From UBA10364 sp049611965 (GTDB lineage Bacteria; Bacteroidota; Bacteroidia; Flavobacteriales; Schleiferiaceae): a stretch of 43,227 bases of DNA. How positions within the stretch are numbered: the stretch's first letter is position 1; each line of letters opens with the position of its first letter. The translations under genes were made by a program, and so were the position numbers. This document shows, piece by piece, positions 9,262-16,871 of the stretch. The notes under the pieces were generated by a model. The model made no database searches, had not been told where the DNA came from, and saw only the letters and a program-made list of their open reading frames with translations. The DNA lies in the NCBI GenBank assembly GCA_049611965.1, contig JBMZBC010000017.1, positions 1-43,227 on the forward strand, given 5' to 3'.

Positions 9262-9269
9262 TATTTTTG
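9262..9269 (+). promoter_or_regulatory. Candidate -7 box for phosphohexomutase gene
   Basis: TATTTTTG is an exact TAnnTTTG match two bases after the htpG terminator. It predicts transcription starting about 20 bases before the ATG at 9295. No clear TTTG -33 box is visible at the usual spacing because the terminator stem occupies that position. Confidence 0.5.
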
Positions 9270-9294
9270 AAGCTCACTCAACACGCATCATTAC

Positions 9295-11010
9295 ATGAGC
9301 ACAGACGTACTCTCCTTAGCTACAAAAAACGCAACACTCTGGACTTCAGATATTTTCGATGAAGCTACCCGAGCGGAGGCACAGGCACTACTTGATAAAG
9401 GCGGCGATGATTTGATCGAACCGTTCTACAAAGACCTTGACTTCGGAACCGGCGGTATGCGCGGTATCATGGGGGTCGGTACCAACAGGATCAACCCGTA
9501 TACCCTAGGTACAGCAACCACAGGATTGATCAACTATGCCAAGGAGACCTACGGACGTGAAGATTTAAAGGCCGTGATCGCCTACGACAGCCGCAACAAC
9601 TCTCAGGCCTTTGCACGCAAGGTTGCAGAGGTGTTGAGCGCCAACGGTGTATACACGTATTTATTTGAAGAATTGCGCCCTACCCCAGAGCTTAGTTTCG
9701 CGGTTCGCGAGCTGGGCTGTGATTTTGGTATCGTGTTGACTGCCTCTCACAATCCAAAAGAGTACAACGGATACAAGGTATATTGGAACGACGGTGGCCA
9801 ATTGGTCCCGCCACACGACGGCGGTGTAATCGCTAAAGTGCGTCAAACAGGTTTTGAGGACATCAACTGGAGCGCCAACGAAGACCTGATCGAAACGATC
9901 GGCGAAGCTATTGACTCAAAATACATTGACAATGTCGTGGCGCAAAGCCTCAACAACGACGGTAAAGAAGATCTTAAAGTAGTATTTACCGCCTTGCACG
10001 GTACTTCTATCGTAAGCGTTCCTCCTGCCCTCAAGGCTAGCGGTTTTACCAACGTACACATAGTTGAAGAACAAGCGACGCCAGACGGTAATTTCCCGAC
10101 GGTAGATAGCCCTAACCCAGAAGAGGGTGCAGCGCTCGCCATGGGTATTGCTCAAGCAGAAGCTAACGGTAGCGATATCGTCATTGGTTGTGATCCGGAT
10201 ACAGATCGCGTAGGAATTGCAGTAAATGATGGTACAGGTAAGATGCAGCTGCTCAACGGAAACGATACCGCAGCATTACTTGTACACTACGTTCTAAGCC
10301 AAGCCGATGCCAACAATGCGGTACCGGCACACCCATTCACGGCAGCTACAGTAGTAACTACAGATTTAATTGCCAAAATATCAGAACGCTACAACATCCC
10401 TTGTTTCCGTTGTTTGACAGGTTTCAAATGGATCGCAGATATCATCAACAACAAACCAGAGATGAACTTCATGGTCGGTGGTGAAGAGAGCTACGGCTAT
10501 CTGATTGGTGATTCTGTCCGTGATAAAGATGCGGTTGCTTCCGCAGTCATGATCGCTGAAATGGCTGCCTATGCCAAAGCCCATGGTCGTAACGTTTTAG
10601 AGCAATTAGAAGCCATTCACCGCGAATTCGGTCAATACCAAGAGCGTCTCATTTCCATTACCAAGAAAGGACGCTCAGGCGCCCAGGAAATCGCCGATAT
10701 GATGACTGCCCTTCGCAACGAACCGCCTAAGACCTTGGCCGGTTCTCCGGTAGTCATTGCTATAGACCACAGCAACTCCACCCAGACTGATCTTCGCACA
10801 GGTGCAACAACAAGCACAGCGCTGCCTGCTTCTAACGTATTGCAGTTTATCACTGAAGCTGGAGATAAAGTCAGTGCTCGTCCTTCGGGAACAGAGCCTA
10901 AAATTAAGTTCTACTTCAGCGTATGTACCACCACCGGTGAGAGCCACGCTGCAACCAAGACCGAACTTGAAAGAAAGATTGATACCTTTATTGAGGAATT
11001 AAACCTCTAA
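9295..11010 (+). CDS. Alpha-D-phosphohexomutase (phosphoglucomutase/phosphomannomutase)
   Basis: Interconverts hexose 1- and 6-phosphates to feed glycogen or polysaccharide precursors. The 571-residue length fits the PgcA/PGM2-like subgroup rather than the 450-residue ManB/GlmM group. Key motifs in order are the catalytic phosphoserine loop TASHNPKEYNG (Ser151), the Mg-binding loop GCDPDTDRVGIA (Asp300, Asp302, Asp304), the sugar-specificity loop GGEESYGYL and the phosphate-binding RPSGTEPKIKFY near the C-terminus. The GEESYG form favours glucose phosphates, but mannose specificity cannot be excluded from sequence alone. It is followed after seven bases by a lipoprotein gene whose first codons contain a terminator, so the two genes may be only partly co-transcribed. 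Confidence 0.93.
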   Translation: MSTDVLSLATKNATLWTSDIFDEATRAEAQALLDKGGDDLIEPFYKDLDFGTGGMRGIMGVGTNRINPYTLGTATTGLINYAKETYGREDLKAVIAYDSRNNSQAFARKVAEVLSANGVYTYLFEELRPTPELSFAVRELGCDFGIVLTASHNPKEYNGYKVYWNDGGQLVPPHDGGVIAKVRQTGFEDINWSANEDLIETIGEAIDSKYIDNVVAQSLNNDGKEDLKVVFTALHGTSIVSVPPALKASGFTNVHIVEEQATPDGNFPTVDSPNPEEGAALAMGIAQAEANGSDIVIGCDPDTDRVGIAVNDGTGKMQLLNGNDTAALLVHYVLSQADANNAVPAHPFTAATVVTTDLIAKISERYNIPCFRCLTGFKWIADIINNKPEMNFMVGGEESYGYLIGDSVRDKDAVASAVMIAEMAAYAKAHGRNVLEQLEAIHREFGQYQERLISITKKGRSGAQEIADMMTALRNEPPKTLAGSPVVIAIDHSNSTQTDLRTGATTSTALPASNVLQFITEAGDKVSARPSGTEPKIKFYFSVCTTTGESHAATKTELERKIDTFIEELNL

Positions 11011-11017
11011 TTCAAAC

Positions 11018-12235
11018 ATGAAGAATTTCATCATCATAGGGGCCATTTCGATGGCCCTTTTTTCTTGTGGAAACTCGGAAGAAGTAGTGTCGTATCAGGT
11101 AGAAAGCTACCAAGGTGCATTGCGCTTGAACGATTCTACTACCGTTGTATTCAGTGCTATGTATACCCCTGCTAAAGGAACACTAACCATTCAAAATGGC
11201 GTACACGAATCATTCGACGTGGAGTTGCATGGAGAAGATACCTTGCACGGTACCTTCCCGGTCTTTGCTTCAGACCTATGGTTGGTCAAAACCGATAAGG
11301 GCTATGAAGGGATGTACTTCCGTACGGATGCTGAGAACTATGAGATACCGCTAACACTCGAAAGGCTTGATCCTATTACCGTTACAGCAAGTGGTACAAC
11401 AGAGGATGCCCTACCAGCAAACCAGTACTACATCATTAGAGATTATGGCAACGGCACGACCCGTCCAGCCTTGCTACAACTTGGCATCAAGGAAAAGAAA
11501 ATCGTCGGAACCATCGCCACTTCCACAGGTGATTTGAGATTCCTGACTGGAGAAAAAGTAGTCGATGAAGGCGGTTACCAACTCACTGGATTTGATGGCA
11601 GATTTATCAACAACGTAGAATTTGTAACCATCGGGGATTCCGTTTTCGGAAATGTATGGTCCGGAAAAACTGGCTACTACCGATTCAAAGGAGTTGCAGA
11701 TGAAAACGCCACGTTGGAAAATCCAGAGGAAATGTCAAAGCTGCGCGATGATTATACGCACATAGAATGGCATTTACCGGGTCTTGATGGCGACACTGTT
11801 CACTTCGATAGCCGCACGATCACCAAGCCTACCATCTTGGCCATTCAAGGGTCATGGTGTCCTAACTGTATGGACGAAGGCCGAGTATTGGACATATATT
11901 TCCGTGAATTTGAAGGAGCCATTGATGTCTATGGCTTGAGCTATGAGTACAGTGGGACCTTAGAAAAAGCTACCGCCGCAGTGCAGAAAATGGAGCGTGA
12001 TCTAGGGACCTCCTTCCCCATGGTCATTGCCACCTTCGATCCTAAGCAAGACCGCAATGCGGTATTGCCGCTAGAGCAGATTCGTAGCTACCCAACGTCT
12101 ATAATGTTAGACCACGAAGGAAATGTGGCGAAGATTCATACCGGTTTTTACGGTCCTTCTACCAAGGAATACGAGGCTTACGTCAAAGAGACCAGAGAAG
12201 AATTGGAAGTATTGGTGGCACAGGCGAATGGCTAA
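11018..12235 (+). CDS. TlpA-like thioredoxin-fold lipoprotein
   Basis: Predicted periplasm-facing lipoprotein of 405 residues. The signal sequence ends in ALFSC with lipid-acceptor Cys17. Residues about 25-240 form a beta-rich N-terminal region of unknown function. The C-terminal thioredoxin-like domain (about 250-400) carries IQGSWCPNC with active-site Cys281 and Cys284, followed by YPTSIMLDHEG, which holds the cis-Pro. The layout resembles Bacteroidota TlpA/ResA-type thiol-disulfide oxidoreductases with an extra N-terminal domain, likely reducing or isomerising envelope disulfides; substrate unknown. The N-terminal codons double as an intrinsic terminator hairpin (11040-11063). Its stop overlaps the next gene by eight bases. 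Confidence 0.85.
   Translation: MKNFIIIGAISMALFSCGNSEEVVSYQVESYQGALRLNDSTTVVFSAMYTPAKGTLTIQNGVHESFDVELHGEDTLHGTFPVFASDLWLVKTDKGYEGMYFRTDAENYEIPLTLERLDPITVTASGTTEDALPANQYYIIRDYGNGTTRPALLQLGIKEKKIVGTIATSTGDLRFLTGEKVVDEGGYQLTGFDGRFINNVEFVTIGDSVFGNVWSGKTGYYRFKGVADENATLENPEEMSKLRDDYTHIEWHLPGLDGDTVHFDSRTITKPTILAIQGSWCPNCMDEGRVLDIYFREFEGAIDVYGLSYEYSGTLEKATAAVQKMERDLGTSFPMVIATFDPKQDRNAVLPLEQIRSYPTSIMLDHEGNVAKIHTGFYGPSTKEYEAYVKETREELEVLVAQANG
11040..11063 (+). terminator. Intrinsic terminator embedded in lipoprotein coding sequence
   Basis: GGGCCAT (11040-11046), loop TTCG, ATGGCCC (11051-11057) and six T form an ideal Rho-independent terminator with a UUCG tetraloop. It lies 30 bases after the phosphohexomutase stop but inside codons 8-16 of the downstream lipoprotein, where it encodes the hydrophobic core of the signal peptide. 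It probably ends most mutase transcripts and attenuates the downstream genes; function not shown. Confidence 0.75.
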
Positions 12236-12731
12236 TTACCTCGAACGCATATGGCCCGATTTTAAAGACCTCGCTCGTTCCAAAAGAAAAGAGAACAAGA
12301 AGTTCTTTGGCCGATTGTCTAAGCAAGACAGCAAGAAGCTCAATGCCGAATTTCATGCGGTTCATGAGGAAGTCTTCGCCGAAACGGATTGCCTCAAATG
12401 TGCGCGGTGTTGCCGCGCTACCGGGCCCCTACTCACCAAACAGGACATTCAGCGCATCTCGAAAAAGCAAGGCATGAAACCGGCTGACTTCGAGAAGCAG
12501 TATTTACGTGTGGATGAAGATGGGGATTGGGTGATGAAAAGTTTGCCGTGTCCGTTTTTGGAATTGGCCACGAATAAATGTACCATCTACGAATATGCGC
12601 CAAAGGCTTGTCGACAATATCCGCATACGGATCACCCAAACATGAAGTCCATTCTAGGTCTGACGGAGACTAATGTGCGTCACTGCCCTGCGGTGTATGA
12701 GATGGTAGAACGAATGAAAGCTAGAGTCTAG
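12228..12731 (+). CDS. YkgJ-family cysteine-cluster protein
   Basis: Cytoplasmic protein of 167 residues with the conserved cysteine cluster of the YkgJ/UPF0153 family, thought to bind zinc or iron-sulfur. Visible motifs are DCLKCARCCR (CxxCxxCC), LPCPFL, KCTIYEYAPKACRQYP and a final HCPAV. The start at 12228 is chosen because it yields a normal N-terminus (MANYLERIWPDF) and overlaps the upstream lipoprotein stop by eight bases; an in-frame ATG at 12123 would overlap that gene by 113 bases. The biochemical role of the family is unsettled. The last codons and the stop are part of a palindrome shared with the convergent symporter gene. Confidence 0.88.
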   Translation: MANYLERIWPDFKDLARSKRKENKKFFGRLSKQDSKKLNAEFHAVHEEVFAETDCLKCARCCRATGPLLTKQDIQRISKKQGMKPADFEKQYLRVDEDGDWVMKSLPCPFLELATNKCTIYEYAPKACRQYPHTDHPNMKSILGLTETNVRHCPAVYEMVERMKARV

Positions 12732-12735
12732 CTTT
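12717..12735. terminator. Palindrome spanning two convergent stop codons
   Basis: AAAGCTAGA-G-TCTAGCTTT has perfect 9-base arms. It includes the TAG stop of the YkgJ gene (12729-12731) and most of the TAA stop of the symporter gene (12734-12736, minus). The T tail is only three bases on either side, so it is a weak bidirectional terminator or an mRNA 3'-end hairpin. Confidence 0.5.
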
Positions 12736-14389
12736 ATCCGTAAACGGTCCCTCGTTTAAAGCCAACATGTAGCAGGAGCGATACGCCGATCACAATCAGC
12801 GTAGCAATCACATTGTACCATAAGAACCCTATGGACAACACACCGGTGGAATTTAAGTAGTGGCATATAAAAATGGTCGCCTGCGCGATGAGCCCGCCCA
12901 CAAACACTTGGCTACCGCCTACTTTTTTCAAGAACAATCCCACCAGGAAGATGCCGAGGATGGTACCGTAGAACAGGCTACCAAGTACATTGACTAACTG
13001 AATAAGATTTTCATACAGCGGGGCTGCTAGTGCCACGAGAATGGCAGCAATTCCCCAAACAAGAACAAGCGTTCTGATTGTACGTTTTTGATTGTGGTCC
13101 TTGTGCCCATAGAAGACCTGGAAATAATCCACATAAGTTGTTGTAGCCAAAGCACTGACTTCGCCGGCAGTGGAAGACATGGCCGCACTAATGATTACCG
13201 CCAATAGGAGTCCGATGAGTCCTTTAGGCAGGTTTTCAAGAATGAAGGTGATAAAGACGTAATCCGTATCCTTCGGTTGAAATCCACTCAAGTTTTCATC
13301 GAGCAAATCCATGTAAGAAGCACGGTATTGTTCTTGAAGTCCATCGTAGTATCGAGCACCCTCCCAATCTGCATTCACCAATGCCTCGCGCTTAAAATCC
13401 CAAGCTAAGGCGTGCTCGAGCTCTAGCGACTGAAGTTGCTGCTGAATCTCAACTGGAGCGCGGTCAATCTCGCTTTGATTAAAGAATACCGGCGGTTTAA
13501 CGAATTGGTAAAAAACAAAAAGCAGGACACCAATAGAAAGAATGGCAAACTGCATAGGCACCTTGAAGGTGGCGTTGAATAGCAAGCCGAATTTGGAACT
13601 GCGTTCGTCCTCAGCACCCAAATAACGTTGTACTTGGCTTTGATCTGTACCGAGGTAGCTGAGCGATAAGAACAAACCGCCGGCCAGTCCAGACCACAGT
13701 GTGTAGCGCGTTCCAGGGTCAAAAGAGGTACTCACAATGTTCAGCTTGCCCATATTTCCGGCAATATGATACGCATCATACATGCTCACTGGAATGAGAT
13801 TGATCAAAATGGTCGCCGCTATTGCCATACCTAAAAGAATGACCGTCATCTGCCATTTCTGGGTAACAGCCACAGCCGCCGATCCCCCACTTACGGTATA
13901 TACCACCACAATGGCACCAATAATGATGATCATGGTATTTAGCGGTACGCCAATGGCCGCCGAAAGAACGATGGCCGGAGCGAAAATGGTGATACCTGCG
14001 CTAAGGCCTCGAGAGGTCAAAAACAATCCTGCGGTGAAAAGGCGTGTCTTCCGGTCAAAACGCTCTTCCAAAAATTGGTAGGCTGTAATGGCGCGCATCT
14101 TTCGATAGGCCGGCACAAAGAACATGCTGACCAACACGACGGCAAGGGGCATTCCAAAATAGAATTGGATAAAACCCATGTCATTGGCAAAGGCCTGTCC
14201 AGGGGTGCTTAAAAAGGTAATGGCCGAAGCTTGGGTAGCCATAATCCCCAACCCAATGGTCCAAGGACTCACGGTCTTCGACCCACTTAGAAGTTCGCTT
14301 GCTGTGGCGCTCCTACGGGTCTTATATACCCCGTAGCCTACGATTAGTGCTAGTGTAGCTCCTAATACGATCCAATCTAATGGGTGCAT
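12734..14389 (-). CDS. Sodium:solute symporter (SSS family)
   Basis: Inner-membrane Na+-coupled transporter of 551 residues with about 13 predicted helices. Family features include the early ATQASAITFLSTPG segment in the first helices, SRGLSAGITIFAPA, and LSYLGTDQSQVQRYLGA after helix 7. A hydrophilic charged insert of about 78 residues (299-377) splits the helices in the middle. The substrate is unknown. The gene is the last of a minus-strand operon: its ATG at 14389 is immediately next to the stop of a 37-residue membrane microprotein, which in turn overlaps the PIG-L deacetylase gene. A sugar or amino-sugar product of the deacetylase could be the substrate, but that is inference from context. 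Confidence 0.92.
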   Translation of the reverse strand: MHPLDWIVLGATLALIVGYGVYKTRRSATASELLSGSKTVSPWTIGLGIMATQASAITFLSTPGQAFANDMGFIQFYFGMPLAVVLVSMFFVPAYRKMRAITAYQFLEERFDRKTRLFTAGLFLTSRGLSAGITIFAPAIVLSAAIGVPLNTMIIIIGAIVVVYTVSGGSAAVAVTQKWQMTVILLGMAIAATILINLIPVSMYDAYHIAGNMGKLNIVSTSFDPGTRYTLWSGLAGGLFLSLSYLGTDQSQVQRYLGAEDERSSKFGLLFNATFKVPMQFAILSIGVLLFVFYQFVKPPVFFNQSEIDRAPVEIQQQLQSLELEHALAWDFKREALVNADWEGARYYDGLQEQYRASYMDLLDENLSGFQPKDTDYVFITFILENLPKGLIGLLLAVIISAAMSSTAGEVSALATTTYVDYFQVFYGHKDHNQKRTIRTLVLVWGIAAILVALAAPLYENLIQLVNVLGSLFYGTILGIFLVGLFLKKVGGSQVFVGGLIAQATIFICHYLNSTGVLSIGFLWYNVIATLIVIGVSLLLHVGFKRGTVYG

Positions 14390-14503
14390 TTAAACGAAAT
14401 CGCGCGTGATGAAGTAAAACAAAACAATTTCAACGACTAGAAGGGCAATGACGCCGATGTAGTACTTCTTCCAATTCAATGTCTGTGTCGTCTTAATGGT
14501 CAT
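14390..14503 (-). CDS. 37-residue single-span membrane microprotein
   Basis: A short reading frame not covered by longer genes. It begins MTIKTTQTLNWKKYY and continues with a hydrophobic helix (IGVIALLVVEIVLFYFI, about residues 16-32), ending TRDFV. Charges (several Lys before, Arg-Asp after) are consistent with one transmembrane segment, N-terminus inside. The start overlaps the last 11 bases of the PIG-L gene. The stop (14390-14392) directly abuts the ATG of the symporter, so all three should be translated from one message. I do not recognise the family. The tight packing and coherent membrane-helix composition argue that it is real, possibly a symporter accessory subunit. Confidence 0.72.
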   Translation of the reverse strand: MTIKTTQTLNWKKYYIGVIALLVVEIVLFYFITRDFV

Positions 14504-16871
14504 AATGGAGTATGTTTTGTAAAAGTTTCATGGCACCTGGAACACCTGCTGGCAGTTCCCTAAACAGGGACAATCCTGTGTAAATTACGGAACCTTTTCC
14601 ATAATGCCCAACAACGGTGCTGTTGGAATAGTTCGTACCTGTACTTTCTGTAATAGTTAACACTTCAGTGTACCCTTCGTAAGATTTCGGGAAGTACAAT
14701 CCACGCTCCTGCACCCAATAGTCAAAGTCCTTTGACGTGATCTCATTTGGGGAAGAAAGTATCGGGTGTTTGCTCATCGAAATAGGTGCATCTTCCTCGG
14801 TTACGCGGTCTCTACCAATCACTAGCGGGAGCGGTGTAGGCAGTTCCATACCGCTTCTACCGGCCGTCGTGTACGTCACGACAAAGTTGCCACCACCTTC
14901 AACGAAGGTCTTGATTCTATCCCCACTACTCATGAGCCATTTCTCGGTATTGAAGGCACGAATTCCCACGAGTACAGCATCTACTTCGTCCCATAAATCC
15001 GGGGTGTCCTCGGTAATTCGAAGTACCTCGTACCCCAAATTCTCCAAGGTTTCATCCATGATATCACCAGCACCTTCAATGTAGCCCACCTTGATGCGCT
15101 TTTTGTTCAGGTCAAGAACAGCAAGAGTACTTGTAGCTTCCACGTAGCGGTAATGTGTGCCTATATGCGGGTAAGAAATTTTATGTTCTTCCTGGAGCAA
15201 CGGCAAAGAAAAAGACATGCCCTCCATCATGGTATGCGGAGCAATATGTAAAGTGAATCTTCCTTTCTCTACCGATTTTGGCACCTCAGCAGTGAAGTGA
15301 TTCCACCCTTGAGAAAGGACTTCCTCCCTTGAATTCATCCAAACGTTAGCCCCTTCAGTATTCTGGGCAAGAACAGTCCATTGCTCTTTACCTGCTTTGC
15401 TGGCATGGATAGAATAACCTACGGTAGCCCCTTTCCCTGTACTCCAATACACTCTTTGGTCAAACTTCGCATGAACCGCGGGTTCGATGGCTATAGCTTC
15501 TCGGTACTCACCTATCGCACGATCGACTAGTTTGGCAACAGGCAATAGATGGAGCATGATAACTGACTCCTCACTCTCTAGGCGAACTTTTACCACGTTA
15601 GTGGCTTGTTCCCTACCCCACATTAAATCAATCTCGAGCTCGAAGCCTTCTGTCGTGACCTCTTGAGCCGGATTCAATCCCATATTTTTTCCAGCCGTCA
15701 TCACAGCAGCAATAGACACATTTACCTCAGGATTCATGCTTTGTACCTTAAGTAATGCTGGATGCGCCGTGTTCTCCATCAAGGGATTTTCCGAGGTAAA
15801 GACCTCAGCATACACCCCTAAGAGATGCAACATCACTTGTTGCCAACGCTGGTACTTATCAGAAGTAGGGGCTGATTTTTCAAGTAGTGACGCGCCCAAT
15901 GCAGCCCACTTAGAAATAGCCTGGCTTCTATCGCCAATCTCTAAGGCAAAAGCAGCATCCGAGGCCAATACAGCGTCGTCCTCCATAGTAGAGGTTTCTC
16001 TATCTAAATAACCAGCAAGATCACCACCGCCCCAAAGCTTCTTGAAGTATTCCTCGCGCGGTCCACGGTTAATGGGCACACCAAATCCTTGGCACTTGTG
16101 CATGGAACGCGCAGCATCGCCGATGGCACCGTAGGTATCGCCTAGAAGCGGGTCAAAACCGCTCAAATCAAGCTGAACTGCCTCAGGATCGTCTTTGAGA
16201 GTTGGGTCCCACCAAACGGAGGTGTTCCACCAAACGCCCTGCACCGACCAAGCGGCTGTTTCTGTATCATAGGTATCGTCTGCAGCTAGCTCAGCACATT
16301 CAATGGCCAATTCCGCCGATGCCGTGTGGTGACCGTGGCCTGCTCTTTCGTCGGGCGGGAAGCGTGTGATGATAAAATCTGGCTTAAGTTCACGGATGGT
16401 GCGCACAGCTTGAAGCTGTAGGTCGTCGTGGTCCCATTTGGTCCACACCTCGTCCACACTTTTGGAATATCCAAAGTCCAAGGCATCGGTAAAACGTTGG
16501 TTCCCACCATCGACACTGCGGGCAGCGCGCAATTCGTGCTCACGAATAACACCTAAATCAGCACCCAATTCATCACCAATAAGGTTTTGACCACCGGAAC
16601 CTCTAGTCAGTGAGAGATAGGTGGTTTCTGCATCCAAAGCATTGGACAACCAAGCAATCAAACGGGTGTTTTCATCGTCAGGATGTGCCGCCAGATATAA
16701 GACTCTTTTACCCGAAGCAAAGCGCTGCATTTCAGCCAAAGTCTGGCTTTTATCGAGGGGCTTGTATTGCGCAACTCCTTGATTCACAGAACACATAGTA
16801 AAGACCAGCACCAATACCTGAACAATGCAAGGTTTGGATGTTATCTTAGTAGTCCAATTTCTAACTGACAT
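14493..16871 (-). CDS. Secreted PIG-L/LmbE-family deacetylase with C-terminal GATase-like domain
   Basis: Predicted exported hydrolase of 792 residues. The first 35 residues form a signal peptide ending near GVAQ. The N-terminal domain (about 55-290) is PIG-L: LYLAAHPDDENTR provides the zinc-binding AHPDDE (His63, Asp66), GSGGQN follows, and DERAGHGHHTAS supplies the distal His ligand. After a beta-rich middle region comes a domain at about 595-790 (VGYIEGAGDIMDETLENLGY, VLVGIRAFNTE) resembling a class I glutamine-amidotransferase-like fold without an evident catalytic role. The family removes N-acetyl groups from amino sugars; the substrate here is unknown. The start is supported by the signal peptide and abuts the start of the divergent protease gene. 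Confidence 0.85.
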   Translation of the reverse strand: MSVRNWTTKITSKPCIVQVLVLVFTMCSVNQGVAQYKPLDKSQTLAEMQRFASGKRVLYLAAHPDDENTRLIAWLSNALDAETTYLSLTRGSGGQNLIGDELGADLGVIREHELRAARSVDGGNQRFTDALDFGYSKSVDEVWTKWDHDDLQLQAVRTIRELKPDFIITRFPPDERAGHGHHTASAELAIECAELAADDTYDTETAAWSVQGVWWNTSVWWDPTLKDDPEAVQLDLSGFDPLLGDTYGAIGDAARSMHKCQGFGVPINRGPREEYFKKLWGGGDLAGYLDRETSTMEDDAVLASDAAFALEIGDRSQAISKWAALGASLLEKSAPTSDKYQRWQQVMLHLLGVYAEVFTSENPLMENTAHPALLKVQSMNPEVNVSIAAVMTAGKNMGLNPAQEVTTEGFELEIDLMWGREQATNVVKVRLESEESVIMLHLLPVAKLVDRAIGEYREAIAIEPAVHAKFDQRVYWSTGKGATVGYSIHASKAGKEQWTVLAQNTEGANVWMNSREEVLSQGWNHFTAEVPKSVEKGRFTLHIAPHTMMEGMSFSLPLLQEEHKISYPHIGTHYRYVEATSTLAVLDLNKKRIKVGYIEGAGDIMDETLENLGYEVLRITEDTPDLWDEVDAVLVGIRAFNTEKWLMSSGDRIKTFVEGGGNFVVTYTTAGRSGMELPTPLPLVIGRDRVTEEDAPISMSKHPILSSPNEITSKDFDYWVQERGLYFPKSYEGYTEVLTITESTGTNYSNSTVVGHYGKGSVIYTGLSLFRELPAGVPGAMKLLQNILHYDH

